The notes: a model not told the origin generated them from the letters alone. Positions 1 through 8,879 are shown, numbered from the stretch's first letter. The stretch: DNA of 20,000 nucleotides from Prorocentrum cordatum (GCA_963575745.1 CAUYUJ010014557.1:178325-198324); one strand, 5' to 3'. Translations and numbers: made by a program.

Positions 1-117
1 CTCTTGTGTTCTTCCGGAGGCCTGCGGAGGCCTCTCCCAGGGGCCAATGGATGGGGACACCGCTTGCCGGGAAAAGCACCCCCCTCAAGTCACAAGAACA
101 ACTTGCAGCCGTGAGAG

Positions 118-360
118 GGATCAGGTCTCTTGGGGGCGTCTTGGGCAGTCTAAGGGCGGTCTTGGGGGCTAACGGGGCCGTCTTGGAGCGTCGGAAGCCC
201 GAACAGGCGAGTTTACTGAAATCATTGGAAAGATCTTGAAGCACATTGATACTTACCTCGCGGAGCCCTCTTGAGGGACTTCCTGGAGCACTCTCGGGGC
301 GCCTTGGGCGCCTCTTTGGCCGTCTTGAGGCCATCCTTGGCATCTGAGGACGACCTTGGG
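118..360 (+). repeat. Degenerate TCTTGGGG array (block 1)
   Basis: Short imperfect units of the form TCTTGGGGGCG, TCTTGGGCAG, TCTAAGGGCGG follow one another at about 10-12 bp steps, with a break near 210-262. The same motif recurs in many blocks up to about 10.4 kb, always with TCTTGG on the + strand. No coding sense: the ORFs across it are low-complexity Leu/Gly/Pro or Ser/Arg reads caused by the repeat. Confidence 0.75.
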
Positions 361-810
361 GGCGGGTGCCGCCCCCAAGGAGGCCAACAGTGGGGCAGAA
401 CCTTAGTAACGTCCATGGTGTTGGCCATCTCGCCGAGGCCATCTTGGACGCCCCCGCGGGGCGCACCGTCCAGGTCTACAGTCGGGGCCTGAAGAAGGAA
501 CCCTTTTCGTTGGGGAGGGGCTCCGCGTTCTTTAAGTGTTTCACAGCTTGCCCTCAGGCTTCCCTTATGTTTTCGACAGGAAATCGAAGGTTAACTTATG
601 GAAAAAGGGGCCTCGTTCCTTATTTAGGGTTCCTTAGGTCAACGCCCCGACTGTAGGGGAGGGAGGGGCAAGCCCCTCCCCGAAGGGGAAGAAGGGGGGC
701 TGGAAGAGGAGCCCCGCGAAAGCACTCGCGACCTAAAGGACTGGTGGGATTGTTTTGAGTTTCGTGCTTATGTCTCATATGTGTGCTCATGTATGCACAG
801 ATAAGTGCTT
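361..810. other. No recognisable gene; short perfect palindrome
   Basis: Nothing gene-like is visible. A 9-bp perfect inverted repeat, GGGAGGGGC (661-669) and GCCCCTCCC (672-680), is separated by only two bases, so it is a palindrome or cruciform candidate rather than a normal hairpin. A pyrimidine-rich TTTTCGACAG near 570 resembles a 3' splice site but no matching exon can be supported. Confidence 0.5.
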
Positions 811-820
811 ACATATATAG

Positions 821-853
<33 letters not shown>

Positions 854-870
854 GGAGAGAGAGAGAGGGA
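811..870. repeat. (TA)n-(GA)n compound microsatellite
   Basis: About 35 bp of alternating TA (811-845) runs straight into imperfect GA/GGGA repeats (844-870). Confidence 0.95.
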
Positions 871-1076
871 GTGATAGTGAGAAAGAAGCGCACACTAGCT
901 GAACAGTCCGGAGCGCGAAGCGCGAGCGCGCCTGGTTCTTGCAAATCATACACGTCATGTCTCGTAGCCCCTGACCTCAAGGGAGCATCTGCCCCCCCTC
1001 TGTCTGGGAAGGGGCCGTGCCGCCTGCGCTGCTCGAGAGATCTGGTACGAGACTGGCGCTGAATCCACCCGCTTCC

Positions 1077-1150
1077 CCTTCCTTCTGCTGTTGGCCTCCA
1101 CTCCTCCTCCTCTTGCCTCTTCCTCTTGCCTCTTCCTCTGCCTTCTGCCA
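1077..1150. repeat. CT-rich low-complexity tract
   Basis: CCTCTTCCTCTTG-type units are repeated imperfectly. The surrounding 870-1750 stretch is GC-rich and open in several frames on both strands. I see no domain in any of those frames. The motif GGCTCGGGAGGAAGAG occurs twice downstream (near 1373 and 1452). Confidence 0.7.
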
Positions 1151-1839
1151 TCCCCGACCTGCCCGCCCCCCTCCCGAGATCGGGGCGCGCGCGGCAGGTG
1201 CCGGCGCCGTCACTCGCTGCGCCTGGCGCGTTCCCCTCCCCCACCGCAAAGAGAGAGCCAACGCACTCCAGCAATGAAGGCCGCGCGCAGGGGTCCCGGA
1301 GCTGTTTCCTCCCCCCCTCGTGGCCCCCCCGTGGGCCCTCCACGGGCCCCTCCGGCTGCGCGAAAGCGAGGCTCGGGAGGAAGAGAGCGGGTCCCACGAC
1401 GGCGCGAAGGATAGGCTCGGGGGGTCCACCCTGGGCTGCCAGAAGCGCAGGCTCGGGAGGAAGAGGAGGACTGCCAGAGAAATAGGCTCAGGCACAAGGC
1501 CCAGGGTCCAGGAGCCATCTCCCTCGGGACGGTGGCAGTCCACGCAGTGCTGGCGGCCTGGTGACGGATGTGTATGCATACCGTTCGTGGCTTGCTCAAG
1601 GTGCCCTTGGCCCAAGGTGCCCCCAGCTTTTCGCTTCATCTTGGAGCCCCTCGGGCCCCCTGGGCCTCGTGAGGGGTGCTCTGGAGGCTGTGGGGGGCAC
1701 CTTAGGCCAGGGGCACTTCTAGCGACACCCGAACCGTGTATCTGGATGCCATGCGTATATGTGTACATGCTCATGCCGATGTGCATCGGGAGCGCACCAA
1801 GTATCACATAAGAAGTCAGCAGTGCAGCTCAAGCGATGA

Positions 1840-2060
1840 GCGAACACATCACCAGTCATTGCAACATCGCCATTTGGCGCATACAGCATTGCAGCATTGC
1901 TCGAGATTGCTTACGCTATTCCGCAGACCCCATGGATGGGCGAACGTGCATACTTCCGTTTCCCCATATCCTTAGCAGCCCATCCAGAAATGTTGCGAAG
2001 GCAAGCAGTCAGGAGAAGGGACGTACAAAATAATACAGAAACGCCATCAACGTTGAATTT
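1840..2060 (+). other. Possible protein-coding exon, unrecognised
   Basis: The frame opening after a stop at 1837-1839 reads as ordinary mixed-composition protein, unlike the repeat-driven ORFs around it: segments such as AALLEIAYAIPQTPWMGER and RFPISLAAHPEMLRR. It runs into the CTTGG array near 2090, which would then be intron or flank. No family is recognised, no clear splice sites could be fixed, and no partner exon is assigned. It could be an internal exon of an unknown gene or simply a chance open stretch. Confidence 0.2.
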
Positions 2061-2091
2061 GCAGGCCCATGAGATTGGCCTGTTGGAGTCA

Positions 2092-2285
2092 TATGGGAGG
2101 TATCTTGGGGCCCGCTTGGGAGGTTCTCAATTTCTCTTGGGGGTTCGGGGGTGCCCTCTCGGGGGGGCGCTCTTGGAGCGCTCTTAGGGACCACCGTGGC
2201 CGTCTTGGAGCGATGCTGGGCCTCTCTCTTGGAGCTCTCTTGGGCGATCTGGCAGTCCGCTCGAGGCATCAGAAGCCCATCGGAC
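2092..2285 (+). repeat. Degenerate TCTTGGGG array (block 2)
   Basis: Units such as TATCTTGGGGCC, CTCTTGGGGGTT, TCTTGGAGCGC repeat at roughly 10-13 bp. The block ends in an A-rich stretch (GCGAAAAGGCAAAAA, 2286-2300), a feature shared by several other blocks. Confidence 0.75.
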
Positions 2286-2307
2286 GCGAAAAGGCAAAAA
2301 TATGTGT

Positions 2308-2347
2308 TGCTCCTCCTCCTCCTCCTCCTCCTCCTCCTCATCATCAA

Positions 2348-2400
<53 letters not shown>

Positions 2401-2401
2401 A
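2308..2401. repeat. (CTC)n-(ATC)n compound microsatellite
   Basis: About 30 bp of CTC triplets change abruptly into about 60 bp of ATC triplets with one ATCAAC interruption. Translation in the three frames gives poly-Ser, poly-Leu/Ile or poly-His; these are artefacts of the triplet repeat. Confidence 0.97.
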
Positions 2402-2589
2402 GTGTTCGGGGGCACCATCAGGAGGCTCCGTGGCCGCTCGGAGGCGTCGTTGGGCCCCCGTTGGCCGTTCAGGGGCCCTTCTGGAGAAGCCTCGGAGGGC
2501 ACCTCGGGCAGCTCGCAGGCGTCCGAGACCTCTCAGCTGGGGGCTCGGAGGGCCCAGGAAGTGCGCCAGGAAGCTCGTCGACCTCGCCC

Positions 2590-2652
2590 CTCCGCCTCCT
2601 CCTCCTCCTCCTCCTCCTCCTCCTCCTCCTCCTCCTCCTCCTCCTCCTCCCC
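2590..2652. repeat. (CTC)n microsatellite
   Basis: Roughly twenty near-perfect CTC triplets ending in a run of C. The 2402-2589 spacer upstream is a more degenerate GGC/TTGG-rich sequence related to the CTTGG arrays. Confidence 0.97.
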
Positions 2653-3257
2653 CCCTCGGGCAGCCAGTCATCTCACACGCGAGGGTCGGCGAGGATCACG
2701 CTCTGATAGATACACGCCGGTCGCTGAAAGTAGGTATTTTTGGATTCCCAGATCCCAGTATACTTCAAGCGCCTTCCTACTTCAAGAATCGGCGCGCTTT
2801 TGCTGTGTTTGGTTGTTCTCTGGGGGGCCTGGACCCAATCAACTACATCCGCCTTCCTACTTCATGTTTCTACCTACTTCTTCCGACCGGCGTGTACGTG
2901 CGCAGTGCCCCTTCGAGGTGCAGCAGTTTTGCTCAGAGTGGCTCATTCGGCAGTGCTGCACACAGATGTTCCATGCGGCTCGCACTGGTATGTGTTGTGT
3001 TACCCGCGCTGGGCCGGGTGTTGATCATTCCGCCCTGCAGCGTGTGCGAGACAGTGCATCGGGTTGAGTTTCTCTTGGAGCTCGTGTTTCTTACCTTATT
3101 CATCGTTTTCTATGATGCGATAGCCAAGAAGTGGACGGTTGACACGGTAGCCATCGATGGTGCGCAGCAGGTCAGTTTTACGGTCCCCCTTCAGGGACGC
3201 GGCTCAGCCAAGAAACCATGCGCATGTCGTGGCAATGTTCTGGATTCAGGCGTTTCC
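2653..3257 (+). other. Sequence upstream of the PPR gene with an 80-bp imperfect duplication
   Basis: The 15-mer CGCCTTCCTACTTCA occurs at 2770-2784 and 2850-2864, 80 bp apart, with partly similar flanks (CCCAGTATACTTCAAG against CCAATCAACTACATC). The reading frame of PPR exon 1 stays open across this stretch, so part of it (for example from about 3060) could be coding or 5' UTR. No promoter motif can be assigned with confidence. Confidence 0.45.
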
Positions 3258-5196
3258 ATGGGTTCTCAGATTCTGAAACCTCGCATGCGTAACATCGACC
3301 GTGCTCAGTTTCAGGACGTCACCCCCAAGGCCTCAGAACTTTCAGAGTTGATGGCTGGCTGCCTCAAAAGTGGACGCGTGCCTGAAGCATTGGGGTTGTT
3401 CGATCATATGCTGGATAAGGGAACGGCTCCTGATGCTCACCGTATTCGCAAACACATATCTGATAAATTCTTCAATCTCATTCTCGAACACCTGACCGTC
3501 AATCGCTTACGGGAGGACGGATTGGCGCTCATTCGTTTGATTCGAGCTCACGGGCTCCATCCATCAGTTCCGACCCAGAATCGTTTGGCCGCTGCTTGGA
3601 AAAGTCAGTTTCCAGAGGAGGTATTGCATTATTCAGGACGCCTACGCCATTCCGCCGAACCCCAGAAGAGAGAGAGAGTTCGCGACGATCAGATCTCTCG
3701 GGCAAGAACGTGGGCCATAATGCGGTCCTCTTGGAGCTGGCGGGTGTCTCTTGGCACCCTCGGAGTCAGGCGGGGTGTCATGGGGATATGGTTTCTCGGG
3801 GACCTGGAGGCGTGCGAAGGCTTCTTCGGGGCCTGGTGGAGGCCTTCTGGAGGTAATCGGGCGCCTGCTGGCGGTCTCGTGGGTCCTCTTGAGGGTGCGA
3901 AAAGTAAATTCGAGTTACTTCTCTTGGGCCCCTCATGGGGCCCTGTCGGGGTTCGCTTCGGCCGTCATGGGTGCCTCTTGGACCGCCGTGGGGCCATCCT
4001 GGGCCGTCTTGGAGGCTTCGTGGGCCGCTTTGGAGCGATGTTGCGTTCCTTCTGAGCCGTCTTGGACGCTGTTGAGACCACAAAGGCAAAAACGCCAAAA
4101 ATGACAGTTTTCCCCATGCATTGGAATTATTTGTTCCTCTCGGGACCCTCTTGGGGGTCCTTTTGGAGCCCTCGTGGGGCGTCTTGGAGGCTTTCTGCCC
4201 CACCCTGAGGCTATCTAGGGTGGCTTGAGGCATCTTCGGCGTGTTGGAGCCCAGCTTGAGCAAGCTTAGGCGGAATCTTGGGCATCTTGGAAGCCACGGA
4301 CTCTAGATTCGGAGGCTCCGGAGGCCTTGGGATGGTTTGGGAGCTCGTCCCCCCACCCCCCACCCTCAAACGCGACTTTTAACCGTGGGGTAGGGGGAAA
4401 AAGAGGGGGACGGCCAAATATCTCACACGCCTTGTCACACCCGGCAAGCTGGGGTCGGCGGATTTCATGAAGATGAAGAGTGAAGGCGTCACGATCGCCC
4501 GCATAGTGTACCATTGCATTATGATGGCGTTCGAGCGGTCCGACCCAGAGCTCACACTGACGATTTTCGAGGAGATGGAGGGATTAGGAATGAAGCCCGA
4601 CGGGGTGGCGTATAATGCTGTGTTGGGCGCCTGCTGCCAGCTCGGCATGCACGAGAGGGCTCGTCACCTGTTCCTTCAGATGGCCGAGCGCGAGCTTGTT
4701 CCCGATCGGAAGTCCTACAGTATCATGGTCAAAGTCTGCGCGACCAGCAACCAGCCCGAGGCGGCCCTTACCTTCATGGGGACGATGTTCGGGGAACAGA
4801 ACATCTGCACAAACATAAAGTTTCACAGGTCCGCTCGGATTTTTCTGGGTCGGCGCTGGATCCCCCCTTTGACGGCGCCTCCCGTGATACACTTGGCGCG
4901 CTTCACGCGCCAGGGGAGGGGGGGGTCTAGCGCCGACCCGAAAAATCTGCGCGGACATCCGAAAGATTATGTAGGTGTTTTTTGTTCTGCCCCTCGAGAT
5001 GCGGAAGCGGGGCTTCGAGCCCGATCGCTGGACGTACCACTACGCGATCGTCTCTTGCCTCGCCCTTCGGCGCACCGAGCACGCCACCGAGACGTACAAC
5101 GACATGCTTCGGGCGAAGGTGCGCCCCCGCAGCGACACGTGCCGCTCTATGAGGGCTGCGATCCCGAAGTTTGGTCTCATCGGCGGCGAGCGATAG
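3258..5196 (+). CDS. P-type pentatricopeptide repeat protein, three exons
   Basis: Exons: 3258-3620, 4449-4784, 4999-5196 (stop TAG 5194-5196), giving about 298 residues. The start is the first in-frame ATG (MGSQILKP) before the repeats; the frame is open upstream, so an earlier exon or start is possible. About seven PPR motifs are visible: SELMAGCLKSGRVPEALGLF (exon 1), a degenerate, longer second motif (about 44 residues), a third spanning exons 1-2, then IVYHCIMMAFERSDPELTL, VAYNAVLGACCQLGMHERA, KSYSIMVKVCATSNQPEAA (spanning exons 2-3) and WTYHYAIVSCLALRRTEHA. Motifs 5, 6 and 7 recur at exactly 35 residues, and this fixed the exon joins. PPR proteins bind single-stranded RNA, usually in plastids or mitochondria, in processing, stability or editing. 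By the PPR code (known), N5/D35 in motif 5 suggests U and S5/D35 in motif 6 suggests G; this is inference. No DYW, E or SMR domain follows. Organelle targeting cannot be judged because the N terminus is uncertain. Confidence 0.85.
3621..4448 (+). other. PPR intron 1 (GT-AG), filled with CTTGG array
   Basis: The donor is CCAGAGGAG/GTATTG and the acceptor CCCGGCAAG/CTGG, both in phase 0. Joining gives ...KSQFPEE + LGSADFMKMKSEGV, a PPR motif of near-standard length. About 3720-4290 is the degenerate TCTTGGGGCC array, with A-rich stops at 3898-3910 and 4078-4105. The open frame that runs from exon 1 into the intron to 4055 is therefore read-through, not exon. Confidence 0.75.
4785..4998 (+). mobile_element. 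PPR intron 2: introner-like inverted-repeat element
   Basis: The whole intron is an inverted repeat. The left end reads TTCGGGGAACAGAACA and the reverse complement of the right end reads TCGAGGGGCAGAACA. Inward, both arms share ACATAA, then TTTC, then GTCCGC (4829), GATTTTTC and GGGTCGGCGCT. The element 4788-4997 is flanked by the direct repeat GATG (4784-4787, 4998-5001). Removing the element and one GATG copy leaves GTM-RKRGFEPD with exact 35-residue PPR spacing; its 214-nt length would shift the frame if retained. No GT-AG pair fits that join. A GA-AG alternative (4794 to 4974) is in frame but adds 11 residues. Terminal inverted repeats plus target duplication are known for introner transposons in dinoflagellates; membership here is inference. 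Confidence 0.75.
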
Positions 5197-5580
5197 GGGG
5201 AAGCGAGAAGGGGCGGGCCCTCTCCCAGGCGATCGCAAACATGGATCAAGGGGGCGTGCATTAGCGACGGGTCCCGTTTCCATGGGAAATCGCGGATGTC
5301 CGCCGCCGAGCGAGGCGGCACTGGCCGCATTTTGGGGAGGGCACCTCCCCCGATCCATAGATTTGGCGACCGCGCGTCAAATCCATGGATCGCTAATCCA
5401 TGTTGGCGCGCCCCCGAAGAAGGCTGAGGAGTTGTCGAGGTCTTCCCCGAAGACGCAGGGAGCTCCTCCGAAGGCGCGGGGGCCTCTGAGAGAGTCCCGC
5501 CGCCCTCTGAGAAGGCCCTCTCCTTCTCACTTCCCCCCTCGCTCGCCGCCGATCTCACACATGAGTAGCCTGGCGCACGA
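5197..5580. other. Region downstream of the PPR gene, with a 38-bp palindrome
   Basis: No gene is recognised. 5353-5390 is a near-perfect palindrome (arms ATCCATAGATTTGGCGAC and GCGTCAAATCCATGGAT with two mismatched pairs). Around it GGGGGCG...ATTAGCGA occurs in opposite orientations near 5243-5265 and 5391-5412, suggesting a larger decayed inverted repeat. 5440-5530 is GAGG/CCCTCTGAGA-rich low complexity. Confidence 0.55.
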
Positions 5581-5581
5581 A

Positions 5582-6026
5582 GCGCCACCTCCGGGCGCGG
5601 CGAGCTGCACGCCGCGGGTCGAATAACAAAACATTGCATGCGCACAACTGTCGCAGGCCCAGAGATTGACACCAGCACCAAGATCGGCGGTGTGCAGCTA
5701 CCGAGGGAAGAAGATCCCGATCTCGGCGATGGTGGTAATATTCTGGCTTCCAAAGTGACCGAAATATTGCCACCGACACCGAAATCCAGCATCGTCTTCC
5801 CCCTGTGGAGGCAACCCCCTGTCTTGGTGTTGGCGCCCACGTCCAGGCCTCCAAAACTTCTCGGGTGCCCGCACTCATCTCTCCGACCGCCGCCAGGAAG
5901 GGGGGGGGCTGCCAGCGCCGAGCCGGGAGACCCCGCGCGGAGCTGCGAGAAGTGCTGCTCATGCCGCTCCTCGTTCCCCTGATGTGCAGCGCCACCGCCG
6001 GGCGCGGCGAGCCGTGCGCCGCAGGT
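5582..6026. mobile_element. Long inverted repeat (5654-5862) between 38-bp direct repeats
   Basis: The left arm, from GCAGGCCCAGAGATTGACAC to GGTGGTAATATTCTGG (5731-5746), matches imperfectly but over its full length the reverse complement of the right arm (GGTGGCAATATTTCGG outward to GGAGGCCTGGACGTGGGC). Outside it, GCGCCACCTCCGGGCGCGGC (starting 5582) and GCGCCACCGCCGGGCGCGGC (starting 5989) begin a 38-bp direct repeat with few mismatches. The arrangement resembles a MITE or introner-like insertion, but the direct repeats do not abut the arms, so the boundary is not settled. No transposase is present. Confidence 0.55.
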
Positions 6027-6056
6027 GCAGAGCCTCGAGGGCGCTCTCGAGGGCAC

Positions 6057-6095
6057 TCCTCCTCCTCCTCCTCCTCCTCCTCCTCCTCCTCCTCC
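6057..6095. repeat. (CTC)n microsatellite
   Basis: Thirteen near-perfect CTC triplets, lying just downstream of the second 38-bp direct repeat copy. Confidence 0.97.
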
Positions 6096-6316
6096 GCGAT
6101 CCAGACCACCGCGGCAGCCGCCAAAAGGGGCACCACTGAGCCACTTCAACAGGAGGTGGCCTGGGCGCGGGCGCTGCGCTCCGAAGCGGAGGCCGGGCGC
6201 CGCCGCTCCCGAGGGCCTTCGACCCGAGACGGAAGCGGGCGGGCACGCGAGCGCCGTCTCACCCCCCCGGTAGACTTTGTTCCGTGTGCAAAGATATCGA
6301 AGCCGCTTGCGTCGAA

Positions 6317-6480
6317 GCGCCGCCGCCCCCCCCGCCTGTGGCGCACGGCGGTGTGGCCAAACGCTGGGCCAGAGGCTGGCCAAAAGGTGCTGGACCACGC
6401 GTTCCCCAGAAAGCACTGGGGGAAGCATTTCGGGGAGGAAGAGAGAAGAGGAGGAGAGCGAGGAGGAGGAGAAGGAGGCC
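6317..6480 (+). repeat. Dispersed repeat, copy 1
   Basis: GCCGCCGCCCC, then GTGGCCAAACGCTGG (6353-6367), GGCTGGCCAAAAGG, TGCTGGACCACGCGTTCCCC, then a GA-rich tract (6435-6479) leading straight into a CTTGG array. The same series with substitutions is found at 8966-9160. It may be a duplicated exon or a repeat 5' end; no protein family is recognised. Confidence 0.6.
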
Positions 6481-6830
6481 CCTTGAGGGCTCTCGGGCGG
6501 ACTTCTTGGGGCCTCCTAGCTCTCTTGGTCCCTCTAACGCCGTCTTGGGGGGCTCTCTGGGCCGTCGTGACGCCCTCTTGGGGCGCTTAAATACCGCTTC
6601 GGAGGTCTATGATTGGGCCGTCTTGGGGACCGTTTTTGGGCTCTCTTGGCCCATCTTGGGGCTCACTTGGGGACTGTTCGGGCCGTCCTGGGGCTATATT
6701 GGAAGCCTTTGGAGCCATCTTGGGCTGTCGGAAGCCCGACAAAGCCCGCCTTGGGCCATCTTGATCGGTTGGGGGACGTCTTGGGACCGTCGTGAAGGTC
6801 ACATTGGGCCATCCTGTCCATCATAAAACA
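6480..6830 (+). repeat. Degenerate TCTTGGGG array (block 3)
   Basis: TTCTTGGGGCC, CTCTTGGTCCC, GTCTTGGGGGGC and similar units run at about 10-12 bp with few interruptions until about 6830. ORFs here read as repeated GLLGPSWG-like or PKDGP-like peptides in different frames, typical of a non-coding repeat. Confidence 0.8.
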
Positions 6831-7017
6831 ATCTGGGACGGCGAAGCCTATGGGAGATTGGGTTTCCGGGTGGTCGGCGGGTTGAGGCAATTGAGAATTT
6901 GTCAGATAGGTTTTTGTATATACGTACACATGCACACTTTTTTTGCGTCGGCGGCCAGGCAGGGTGATTGCGCTAGCGGATGGGGCGTGTGCACACCTGC
7001 ACACACATGAATACAGG

Positions 7018-7134
7018 TATACACACATACATACATACATACATACATACATACATACATACATACATACATACATACATACATACATACATACATACAT
7101 ACAAGCATACACATACATACATACATACATACAT

Positions 7135-7165
<31 letters not shown>

Positions 7166-8056
7166 TACGTACATACATACATACATACAGGCAGGCAGAC
7201 ATACCTGCATACATACAGACAATACACACACGACATACCTTACATGCATTACATACATGTAGACGTGCGTGCATACATGCATACGTACATGTATGTACAT
7301 GCATCTAGACCTGCAGACATACATACACGCTTACATGTACATACGTACGTACATATATACATACTTGTATATCGACATAGCTGCATATATATATATATAT
7401 ATATTACACCTACATTTAGATATATGTATACAGACAGACGGACAGGCAGATATATGCACATACAGTCATGCACACATACATACATACATACGTACGTAGG
7501 TACGTGCATACATACATACATGCATGCATGCATACATACATGCAGACAGACAGGCATACCCACGCATACATGCACGCATGCATTCATACATGCATGCATA
7601 TATATATGTATATATATACATACATACATACATATGTACATACAAACATACACAAAGTTATAGACATGCATGCACACATACAAGCACACCGACGCACACA
7701 CATATATATATGCACATACACACATACAAACCCAAATACATGCATACACGCATGCACACATACATACGTACATACGTACGTACTTGCATACACGCATACT
7801 TGCATACACAAATGCATGCATACAGGCATGTATACAAGAAGACGACATGCATGCATGCATGCATGCATGCATGCATACATGCGCACGCACATACATACAT
7901 ACAGGCTTACAGACATACAGACACACAGACATACAGGCATACAGGCAGATAGCCATACAGACATACAGACACACATACATAAATGCATGCATGCACACAT
8001 ACATGCATGCAGGCATGTATGCATGCATGCATGCATACATACATACTTGTATACAT
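7018..8056. repeat. 1-kb CATA-type tetranucleotide array
   Basis: A near-perfect (CATA)n core (7023-7103) is followed by long degenerate stretches of CATA, CAGA (7133-7165), CATG, CACA, TA runs (7386-7405) and GCAT (7848-7877). Each variant forms its own local sub-array, so variants have spread by local amplification. Long ORFs on both strands (His-Thr-Tyr-Ile on +, Met-Tyr-Val-Cys on -) come from the 4-bp period cycling through all frames. Confidence 0.97.
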
Positions 8057-8077
8057 GGCCAGTGTTGCGAGTGGGCC

Positions 8078-8370
8078 CGTTTTGTGGGTGGATCTCTTGG
8101 GACCACTGTGAAGCCGTCCAAGGGTCCCGTCGGGTCGTCTCGGACCCCTGTAGGCCGTCTTGGTGATCTCTTGGGGTGGTGCTCTGGAGGTCCTGCAGGG
8201 CAGTGTTTGGGCTCTCGCCGGCTGTTTGGAGCCCCTCTGGGGGCCCACTGGGGGCGTCTTGAGGCTATCTTGCGCCATCCGGGCCCCATTTGGGCCTTCC
8301 GGGGCGCATTCAGCGCCACATTTGGGCAAGTTTGGAGGTCTAGTGGGCCGTTCTGGAGGCTCTTCAGAAC
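8078..8370 (+). repeat. Degenerate TCTTGGGG array (block 4)
   Basis: The block starts within 30 bp of the end of the CATA array: GATCTCTTGGGACC, CCGTCTTGGTGATC, CTCTTGGGGTGG and further TTGG/GGGCC units. It is more diverged than the other blocks and ends near an A-rich GATTGAAAAGCGATGATG (8403-8420). Confidence 0.7.
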
Positions 8371-8489
8371 GAGAAGGCGAGCGAGCAATAACAGTAGGAT
8401 AAGATTGAAAAGCGATGATGTGTGTGTGCTTTTTCTCCGCCCTCTTTCTCGTGTGGAAGTTTCTCATCTGGTCTTGCGGTTATCTTGAT

Positions 8490-8625
8490 TCGTTTTGGGC
8501 CCGTCCTGGGAGGTTATTCGGGGCCACTGTCTGGGACTCTCTTGGAACCATCCTGGCCGTCTTGGAGGCATCCTGTGGGCCAGCAAGGGCGTCTCGGAGA
8601 CGATCTTGGGGCCGTCTGCAGCGGG
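8490..8625 (+). repeat. Degenerate TCTTGGGG array (block 5)
   Basis: Units such as GTCCTGGGAGG, CTCTTGGAACC, GTCTTGGAGGC, GATCTTGGGGCC at 10-12 bp spacing. Confidence 0.65.
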
Positions 8626-8646
8626 AGAACCTGTGGACTGCATTTT

Positions 8647-8879
8647 GGCCGGCTCTTTGGGTGGCCAGCGGTCGGGCCGGACGAAAGGGGGGGATAGGGA
8701 AAGGGGGGGTTACGAAATTTGATGCATGCAGCTTGTTTCGGCCCCACCGAGGGGCCCATTCCTCGATACATGGCCGCCTCTGGCGCCGGGAGGCGCCGGG
8801 AAAATCAGCTACGCGAGCTGATTCTCAAACCCCCCTTTGTTATCCCCCCCTTTCGCCCGACCCAAAGCGGGCTGGGCCG
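8647..8879. mobile_element. Long inverted repeat, MITE-like
   Basis: Left: GGCCGGCTCTTTGGGT, then GGGCCGGACGAAAGGGGGGG, then AAAGGGGGGGTT. The right arm read as reverse complement gives GGCCCAGCCCGCTTTGGGTC, GGGCGAAAGGGGGG, AAAGGGGGGTTTGAG. The arms keep the same order of blocks over about 75 bp each with small gaps. The inner part holds smaller palindromes (AATCAGCT-ACGCG-AGCTGATT, 8812-8832; GGCGCCGGGAGGCGCC, 8782-8797). No ORF of note. Confidence 0.6.

Noticed and set aside
768-1807. Overlapping long ORFs on both strands
   Set aside because: Low-complexity Pro/Arg/Ser/Gly content in GC-rich sequence, several mutually exclusive frames, and a TA microsatellite inside one of them.
2151-4055. 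634-codon open frame as one gene
   Set aside because: It runs through two CTC/ATC microsatellites and two CTTGG arrays. Only 3258-3620 has PPR character, and a good GT donor at 3621 ends the exon.
6902-8388. Long Cys/Tyr/Met or His/Thr ORFs on both strands
   Set aside because: They are produced by the CATA-type tetranucleotide repeat cycling through all frames; no domain or normal composition.
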